Shown: in pieces, positions 57,319-64,000 of the stretch
How positions within the stretch are numbered: position 1 is the first letter of the stretch
How the letters are laid out: the number at the start of each line of letters is the position of its first letter
NCBI GenBank assembly: GCA_037576215.1
Contig: JBANDB010000011.1
Location: 2,666,001-2,730,000 of the forward strand
Direction: 5' to 3'
DNA from: Armillaria gallica
Taxonomy: Eukaryota; Basidiomycota; Agaricomycetes; Agaricales; Physalacriaceae
Length of the DNA stretch: 64,000 nucleotides
The notes under the pieces: model-generated
What the model was told of the DNA's origin: nothing
The model's database searches: none
What the model saw: the letters and a program-made list of their open reading frames with translations, nothing else
Program-made: the position numbers and the translations under genes

Positions 57319-59940
57319 TTAGTCAGGAGAGGCACTCTGATGAAGGACAGCAGGTATTCCTCGCGCAATAAGCTTCAAAGTCCACACCCAGTGACTGATG
57401 GCTCTGAATGGGCGCATGACGAAGTGTTCGCTGCTATAAGCAACTCGGCCTCGCAGCGTCATCGCGCTGAGGCCATTCTCGATAGCCACAAACCTTTCGG
57501 CGGCTTCATCGATCTTGATGCGCTTTGCAGGGTCAGGTTCTACCATAGCCATCACAAGAGGCTTCATGAAACCAAACGACTTCATTCCCCGGAGCCCCTT
57601 CTGAATCTTGTGGTTTGCAGTGGTACCCTATATTGCTGAGTATGAGTTATGGCTACAGATTCTTGACAGGTACAACTGACCTCGGGCAGGAAGGCTCTAA
57701 GCGCGTTGCCAAGATAATATACATCAACAGCAAATGGGTCACAGATTGACGTTATAGCCCATCTCAAATTGGAGTTCATAGCACATAGGCTCGTTTACCA
57801 GCCGGCGTTTCGCCCACGTGGCTGCGCTATCACTTTCGGGCGAAAGCGGCTGGGCAAAACGGAAACGTTTTAGAGGGTCACGCTTTCTGTGACTTGGGAC
57901 TTGGAAAAAATTTCGTGTCCTCCCCGCCAATCCTGATAGCTGTCCGCTCCCCTCCCTCCCAATGCATTGCAGATACATTTATTTTACACTTTGATTACCA
58001 TTGAACGTCCCACACAGTCTATTATAAGTATATCGTCTTGAAAAAGCTACTCGGCTATCTGCTCCCATGATGTCATTGTTCCGTCACGCTGGGAACGGAG
58101 TCTCTGTCACTCATTGGGTAGCAAAATAGAGGGTTCGATAACGGTAAATTTATTGTATCTTAAATGGCTTATAAACGAAGATACTATGCATACTAGTACT
58201 TCTGCAACCAAATCAGAGGCGGAGGAGGCATAGTGGCTACCGAAAACGAGGGCTAGGGCAGAAATCAGCGAAATTTTTCCAAGTCCAAAGTCACAGGAAG
58301 CGTGACCCTCTGAAACGTTTCCGTATTGCCCAGTCCGTTCGCAAGCTCACCTCCCCACGTCAAAACATGTCAAGCCTCACCAAACAACCAAACAACCGGA
58401 TAAGGAATTGGCATTACGAGGTGTAAGCTTGCGAACGTCGACTGGCTAGCGAGTCTACATAGCACAGTTTATTTTTCAGTTTATTTGATGGCATGATGGC
58501 CGCGAAGGCAATTCCCGACGGCATAATCAGAGCGGAGCTTGAATCAGGGCCCCTACCCAATTGAGACACGTCGTAGCCACGATGGCTCGCGACGGCGAGG
58601 CCCAGCGCCACCACCGTCGTCGTCGGGATCGCTCGGCAAAGGCATACTTAAACTCTCTTCAATAATTAGCCATTTTATTGCTATCTGACGCCGAGGATGA
58701 ATGGTACAGATTTTGAGGAATACGGCACTGAGTTGGGGTTAGTGTGGTGGGAAAAGTTAGGCTGGGCCTTGGATATGTATACTGGGGGGATGAGGGGTTC
58801 ATGAAGACTTCCCCAGAGTATGGCGAGGGCCAGTGTTGCCCTAAGTTGTCCATATGTAGGCACAATAATGGGAACTTGTGTTTTTTCTGCTCAGTCGGCG
58901 GCTTCGGCACCACTCGCGGGATTTCACTTTCCGATTCATCCATTTTTGGTTGTATTTTCCTACGCTACATGCCGGAGAGCTGCCGGCATCACGCCATCAA
59001 ATAAACTGAAAAATAAACTGCGCTATGAACTCCAATTTGAGATGGGCTTATATCGATGGCCTCTGGTACCGTTTGATCGCCTCCGAGAACTAGATCCAAC
59101 ACTGGAAGATCATCCGCCTTGTAACGTTTAGAAAGGCCGAAATCGATGAAGTAATATTTCGGTGGTCGTTCGGTACGTCGACAATACAACACTGGACCGG
59201 AATAATCGTATTTCAGGTCCCTTCGCTGGGGATGAAAGCTATCCGGAAACATATCCGTAGCGTCCATGAATATGTTCGTATATCCCCCGTCACTACACCA
59301 GATTGAGCATAGGCCGTACGTCTTTGAAAATTTGTCCTCACCGATGGGCGATATTCTGTTGGTGAAGGAACTGAAGTGCCTGAAGCTAGGCATTAGACGC
59401 ATTTGTCATAGTATATATGAGCATACAACGCACTTCAAGCATCTCTTTGAAGAATTGGATGCCTTCACCTATGGTCTTGAATGGAGGGTCGTGCCACGGT
59501 CGTAGGTATGGCATAACGATGATGGTGTGATTCTCCATGTCAGGAACTGGTAGCTCTCGAAGGATCGGGACACAGTGATTACGAGGGTCCGTAGATTTGA
59601 CAAGAAACGTGCCAATTTCCAACTTGTGAGGGTTTTCCAAATGTCTGATGAGTTTTAGCGCCGCCACCTTTCCAGATGATAGGTCCATGACATCCATAAA
59701 ATTGTAGGAGCGCTACAAATATTCTCCCTATGAGCATCGCTGAATAGAATAGCCGGACAAACCTACGAGTTCCCGCTCATTGTCCTCACATAGCACGGAC
59801 AGCTTGTTTGTCCCCGTCCAAGACGGCGTCCAGTCTGGTTGCAAGCGAGGTCGTAGTTTGTAGCCGCACTCTTTGAGCCACATGCAATGGTCCCGCCAGA
59901 ATATCTCATCAATGGTCAATTTTCCATCAAAATCAGACAC
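57319..59940 (-). pseudogene. protein kinase gene copy 1, split by a transposable element
   Basis: An agaricomycete kinase-like gene broken by the element at 57757-59047. The 5' half, from about 59940, has FWRDHCMWLKECGYKLRPRL, ALKLIRHLENP (VAIK-like Lys), the HRD block NIAHRDGGYTNIFMD, and KYYFIDFGLSKRY (DFG). Beyond the element the reading continues in the same frame at CDPFAVDVYYLGN, then GLRGMKSFGFM, and ends at SASPD (stop 57319-57321). Removing the element and one copy of the 5 bp duplication leaves an uninterrupted frame at the junction. There is no in-frame ATG at the 5' end: the frame reaches GTG at 59940 where copy 2 has ATG. So the insertion is not the only possible defect. Confidence 0.85.
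57757..59047. mobile_element. 1291 bp transposable element inside a kinase gene
   Basis: The ends are an inverted repeat of at least 26 bases: the left starts GCCCATCTCAAATTGG at 57757, and the right ends with its reverse complement at 59047. The flanks carry a perfect 5 bp duplication TTATA (57752-57756 and 59048-59052). No transposase ORF is present. Inside are two further inverted pairs. About 57845-57916 pairs with 58268-58342 (roughly 90 percent over 75 bases), and 58458-58500 pairs with 58985-59028 (about 39 of 42). The element therefore looks like two inverted-repeat units joined under one set of ends, non-autonomous. The superfamily is not assigned. Confidence 0.9.
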
Positions 59941-61600
59941 CGTACGTTGCCGAAGGAGTGAGAGAGGGAAGGAAAGAAAGAATTACATGGTGGTCCAATA
60001 CCCAAACAATAGACAGAGTATCGAATACTTAGGGCCCGTTTGCACATCCCTTGATTTTCCCACGCTTGAAAACCCCGTGAATATTAGGTTTTACTCATCT
60101 TCAGCGTCTATGAGCAATGCATCCGCCGAACCATTATGACTATAAGGATCACCATCATCAACTTGAAGGAGGGCTTTGGACGTACTCAAACTTACGCCAT
60201 AATGCATAAGATCTCGTCTGATTTGATGAGACGGACTTTATCTAGTCTCTCCAAGACAGACGGACGATATACGTCTATGAAGGGAGTGACAGCGTATGTT
60301 TCAACCATCTTCCGCAATACCCTATCCTGAGCCTTTACAAAGAGCTATGCAGTCTCCTGGCCTACTCAGTGCACTTGAGCACCTCATCCTGAATAGACAC
60401 TTGATCGAAATTTCCGACACGTCCAACTTGTTGAATGATCATTCCCAGTTCATTTGGGCCCTGAATTGCTAATATTCAGTTCGTGCGACTCAACACCAAC
60501 CTTGAAGACGCCGGACGCTTCTTAGCACGCATCGTCAACATGGCTACCAGGTCCACTTAGGGTCGTGGCACCGTCTTTGTCAAACACAATCTGAAACTCG
60601 GTGCATAGCATACAGACCCTTGATATCAGCCTCAATAAGAAGTTCTCAGGAACAACAGGCCAATCGTAGTATCATGCACGGCTACAAGGCCTGTACGTGA
60701 GAGTCGAGTGACATCCGACAACTATGGAAAGCAAGCACAGGTTTCTTGACTGGGTACTGTAACGAGGGGTATCCGCTCAACCGTCCTGCACTACTAATGA
60801 CCTAATAGAGAGTAAGACCAGGCGACGAGAGAGAAAGGATAAGGGAATGATTAGCGCATGAATTAGAGAAATGGAGGGAGTATAGTAGCGTTGTGGCCGG
60901 GGTGTGTATTGTATTCTTGCCTTAGGAAAACCAACTGTCAGTGTTGGAGAAGACCTAGAAAGATGATACTGTTGCCGTCGGGACCAGACAAAACGGCTCT
61001 TGAGTATCTCCATTACGGCTAGTCAGTTCGAAGAGAAAAGCGGCCATCATATAGTGACGACTTTGGATACATTGGGTACTTTGGATGTCACTGGCATCAC
61101 AATGTAAATAAAAACCATGCACGCACAAGCTGTGGGTCTACATCACACAGTTTCAATTGATGGTATTGTATTTGTGAAAGGTCCCTAGACCTCGGGCCCA
61201 TCACGAAATTAACACGTACAAGTCCTGTGACTCCAGCAGAACAAAAGCACAAGCGTCCACCATGGAGATATCCAGAAAACGCCGATCATTCGGTCAGGAT
61301 TCGGCGCGGTCTTACTCGAAGGAGCCCATGCTTCACCTCGTATTGGTGTTGATCATCAGATCCATTCAGGCGAGAGAGGTCAGTGTGAGAATAAGGTACG
61401 GCTGTCGCTCAGGATAGACACTTGCTGACTTGTTGGTTGGAAAAACAAGGAAGCCGGACACCAGACACCGCCGCCAAGACTCAGATATATCCGCGGTTCG
61501 AGCTGCCAAAGCGAGAAGAACGAACATACATTTCAAGAGGTAGATAGATGTAAAGCAAAATCAGAAGCAAAACCAGGAACAGAGAAAAAGAAACCAGGAT
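59941..61600. other. gene-poor region between the two kinase genes
   Basis: About 1.65 kb. Frames at 59873-60139 (+), 60136-60330 (+) and 60777-61013 (-) have no domain. No repeat of the two kinase genes or of the element ends was seen here. It must carry the copy 1 promoter, if any, and the copy 2 3' end. Confidence 0.4.
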
Positions 61601-62947
61601 TTACTGCGGTGAAGGCTTAAGATTGGCTGGTATTCCTTGTGCAACGAGTCTCAGAGTCCACACCCAGTGACTGACGGCTTTAAAAGGACGGAGAATGGTG
61701 AACTCGGAGTTATAGACAACTCTGGATCTCAGAGTCATTGCGCTAAGACCTTTTTCAATGTCCGCAAGTCTTTTCACCGCTTCGTCGACCTTGATACGTT
61801 TCACTGGATCTGGTTCGGTCATGGCAACTATAAGAGACTCCATGAACTCAAACCCTCTCATTCCTCGAAGCGTCTTCTCTCTAATCTTGTAGTCTGCTGC
61901 AATTCCCTAAGGGATATCAAGGATTTTGAAGGAAAAAGAAGGCCCACACTTACTCTTCGGAGAAATGCCCTAAATGTGTTTCCGAGATAGTAAACGTCTA
62001 CGGCGAAGGGATCATGCTTTGGCGTCTGCTGGTTCTCATCCGCGAGAAATTCCGGGACACTTTTGTCGGCTCCAATGATTGCACATATAGTAGCCGGAAG
62101 GTCGTCGGGTTTATAATGAATGGACAGTCCAAAATCGATAAAGTAGTATTTGGGAGGGTGTTCGGTGCGTGAAGAATGGCGCGCATGAGCTGAAAAGTCG
62201 TATTTCATGTCCTGTTCTTGAGGATGGAAGCTCTCCGGTCCGTACATCTGCGAACAATCCATCATAATATTCGTGAATCCACCGTCACTGAATTGACGAA
62301 ATCAATGAAACGGGAAATAATATTGATAGAAGAGACCAACCAATGCGCAATGTAATTTTCGTGAAGGAATTGAAGTCCCTGCAGAATTAGTTGCTTAGAG
62401 TTACTGTTCACATCTTCTACGTTCTATCACATACCTCAAGCATTTCTTTAAAGAACTGCATTCCCTCCCCGATGGTTTTGAACCTGGGGTCATACCACGC
62501 TCGTAGATACGGCATCACAATAATGACCCTCCCTTCCCGGTCAGGGATGGGAAGTGTACGGAGGATGGGAACGCAATGATTTCGGCTATCCGAAGACCTT
62601 TTTCCACTACTGAGAAAGGTACCTATGGCCAATTCGTCTGGCGAGTACTCGTGCACGATAATTTTCATCGCCACAATTCGTCCAGTGGAAATTTCCTTTG
62701 CGTCCATGAAAGTGTCGCTGCGCTGAGATGTCTGAGTACTTTTAAATGCCAGCCAAGAATACGGCCCTCGTACCATGAAACATAAACCATCTTCACAGAA
62801 ATATGAGTCCTTCTTAGTACCCTCCCATGAAGGAACCCAGCCAGGCTGGAAGCGCCGCCGTAGCTCATAGCCGCACTCTTTCAACCATGCAGAATGGTCG
62901 CGCCAAAAGGTCTCGCCTGTGAGTAGTACATTGGCACCGTGGATCAT
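61601..62947 (-). CDS. protein kinase-like protein, copy 2 (uninterrupted)
   Basis: Exons, complement of 62435-62947, 62341-62378, 61954-62287 and 61601-61906, join in phase to 396 residues. Homologous along its length to the broken copy at 57.3-59.9 kb (FWRDH..WLKECGYELR..F; FIDFGLS; DPFAVDVYYLGN; SHWVWTL). The likely ATP Lys is at about 95 (IVAMKI) and the DFG Asp at about 235. The catalytic-loop HRD is HCD here, at about 183-185 (IAHCDGGFTNIMMD), with Asp and Asn kept and Arg lost. The glycine loop is not recognisable. So it is either an atypical active kinase or a pseudokinase. Such lineage-expanded kinases are common in mushrooms; the substrate is unknown. The 38 nt second exon carries the loop before HCD. 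Confidence 0.82.
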
Positions 62948-64000
62948 TGTAATGGTGTTTTGACAACGAACTGACGGTCACATAGTTCGGGCATAATTCA
63001 ACCTCTGGCCCTGGGCCCTCTGACACTGCTGTAACGCGGTCACGTACCTCCGAAGCGGAAATGACGGAGATAAAGTTAGTATACCTACTCTCCACAAACG
63101 TTCCTTGTCGTGGATAGTCACGGAACGCTCACTTGACTACCATTCTCAGGGTATTGTACTTGTCTGGCTTATAAGTTTAATGCATACATTGGTTATGCAT
63201 CCAGCTTCACCCCCTTCAGCTTGCAATCAGCAACTCAACACTTCAAAGCGCTACACTAGACCAACGAATACTACAGAGTCCAGACAAGATGTTAGATGGC
63301 GGTATCTCCATTATAACACTTATAAAGCGGGGGGCCATCGCAAGCGTGGCAAGTCCGAGTCCTCAAGTAGTTTTGGTAAGCTGGTAGGTGAACAACAAGC
63401 AGGAAGTTATGAGGAGGAAATATTGTAAAACACACCCGAACTAGATGATCTGTGCTGACATGTAATGGAAGACATTTTTTCCACCTGTCTCGTGGCACTC
63501 TGGCAGGCAATACCAGTACAAAGCTCATAGCGACATGAAAGTGATGTTCATCTGGCCTCAGCTTGAGCTAGCCCCATCCTCTTTATATCCAGACCGTGAG
63601 GGGGCTTGTGAAAATATCTCCAAACGGATTGTCTGCGACAGAGTCAGTCACGGTCACCAAGTCTACGACATCCGTACTTCGCCTTTTGCATATGGTGTCC
63701 CCCTGTAACATGTCTGTTACAACTCTAGGTATCAGAATCGTCTGATTAATATAGGTCTACCGTTTGACATCGCCTGCCATCCCATAAAATGTAAAAAGAA
63801 GACAGTTATTATATTTGAGACGCCGTTAATTTCATACTACCGACTTTGAACACAATTTCCAGTTTCAAAATCAGCAATGATATCTGAAATTGCTTCGATA
63901 CCAATGATCTCTCTGCTTTGACTTCGGGTTCTGTGGGCGGAAGAATCAGTTAGTTGATCAAAATATTCCTAACCAAGACCTGCTTACTGCTTCTTTGTGA
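62948..64000. other. window end, no gene supported
   Basis: Holds the copy 2 promoter and AT-rich sequence. A 76-codon minus frame at 62865-63095 overlaps the kinase 5' end, and a 107-codon plus frame (63105-63428) has no domain. Confidence 0.4.

Noticed and set aside
60025..60060. GGGCCCGTTTG-like sequence as a DNA-transposon end
   Set aside because: No matching inverted end or target duplication was found nearby.
1..64000. CRISPR arrays, rRNA or tRNA genes
   Set aside because: No regular short repeats with spacers, no rRNA-like sequence and no tRNA cloverleaf was noticed. A covariance search was not possible here.

Overview
The window is nuclear DNA of a filamentous basidiomycete, most likely an agaricomycete mushroom. 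Genes are dense, lie on both strands and are split by many 45-60 nt GT-AG introns. The families present are fungal: a CET1-type RNA triphosphatase, a YPD1 phosphorelay protein, GH71 alpha-1,3-glucanase, a VNX1-type vacuolar exchanger, agaricomycete F-box genes and agaricomycete protein kinases. All gene models were spliced by hand from the sequence. Where several exons are listed, reading phase was checked across every junction.

Layout. 0-10.7 kb: 5' part of NADPH-cytochrome P450 reductase (-), a HIT-family protein (+), two decayed F-box genes, YPD1 (+), SDHAF1/SDH6 (+) and a mitochondrial-type family III CoA-transferase (-). 11.4-18 kb: a seven-helix receptor (+), a relic of a DNMT1-type BAH domain (-) and the 2-oxoglutarate dehydrogenase E1 gene KGD1 (+). 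19-29 kb: VNX1-like antiporter (-), a conserved unknown protein (-), the CHL1/DDX11 cohesion helicase (-) and, divergent from it, SDHAF4/SDH8 (+). 29.3-30.3 kb: a 956 bp terminal-inverted-repeat element. 31.6-38.7 kb: a 1305-residue Ser/Pro-rich protein (+), a small anchored charged protein (+) and an F-box relic (-). 39.7-43.5 kb: a beta-propeller lectin-like protein (+) and a secreted GH71 enzyme (-). 44.6-56.5 kb: a DPB3-like histone-fold protein, a single-pass membrane protein, CET1, a RAD60/ESC2-type SUMO-like protein (-), a GCFC/PAXBP1-type splicing factor and a gelsolin/severin. 57.3-63 kb: two related protein kinase genes (-). The first is split by a 1291 bp transposable element with a perfect 5 bp target duplication. 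The second is uninterrupted.

Themes. Three products serve the TCA cycle or complex II (KGD1, SDHAF1, SDHAF4), and a fourth is a mitochondrial CoA-transferase. A housekeeping nucleic-acid block lies at 44-55 kb. The accessory content lies at 2.5-6.5, 13-14, 29-31, 37-39 and 57-64 kb, and consists of F-box relics, dispersed diverged repeats, two inverted-repeat elements and expanded kinase genes. I found no rRNA, tRNA or CRISPR feature. The strongest biological signal is the composite inverted-repeat element caught inside the first kinase gene.
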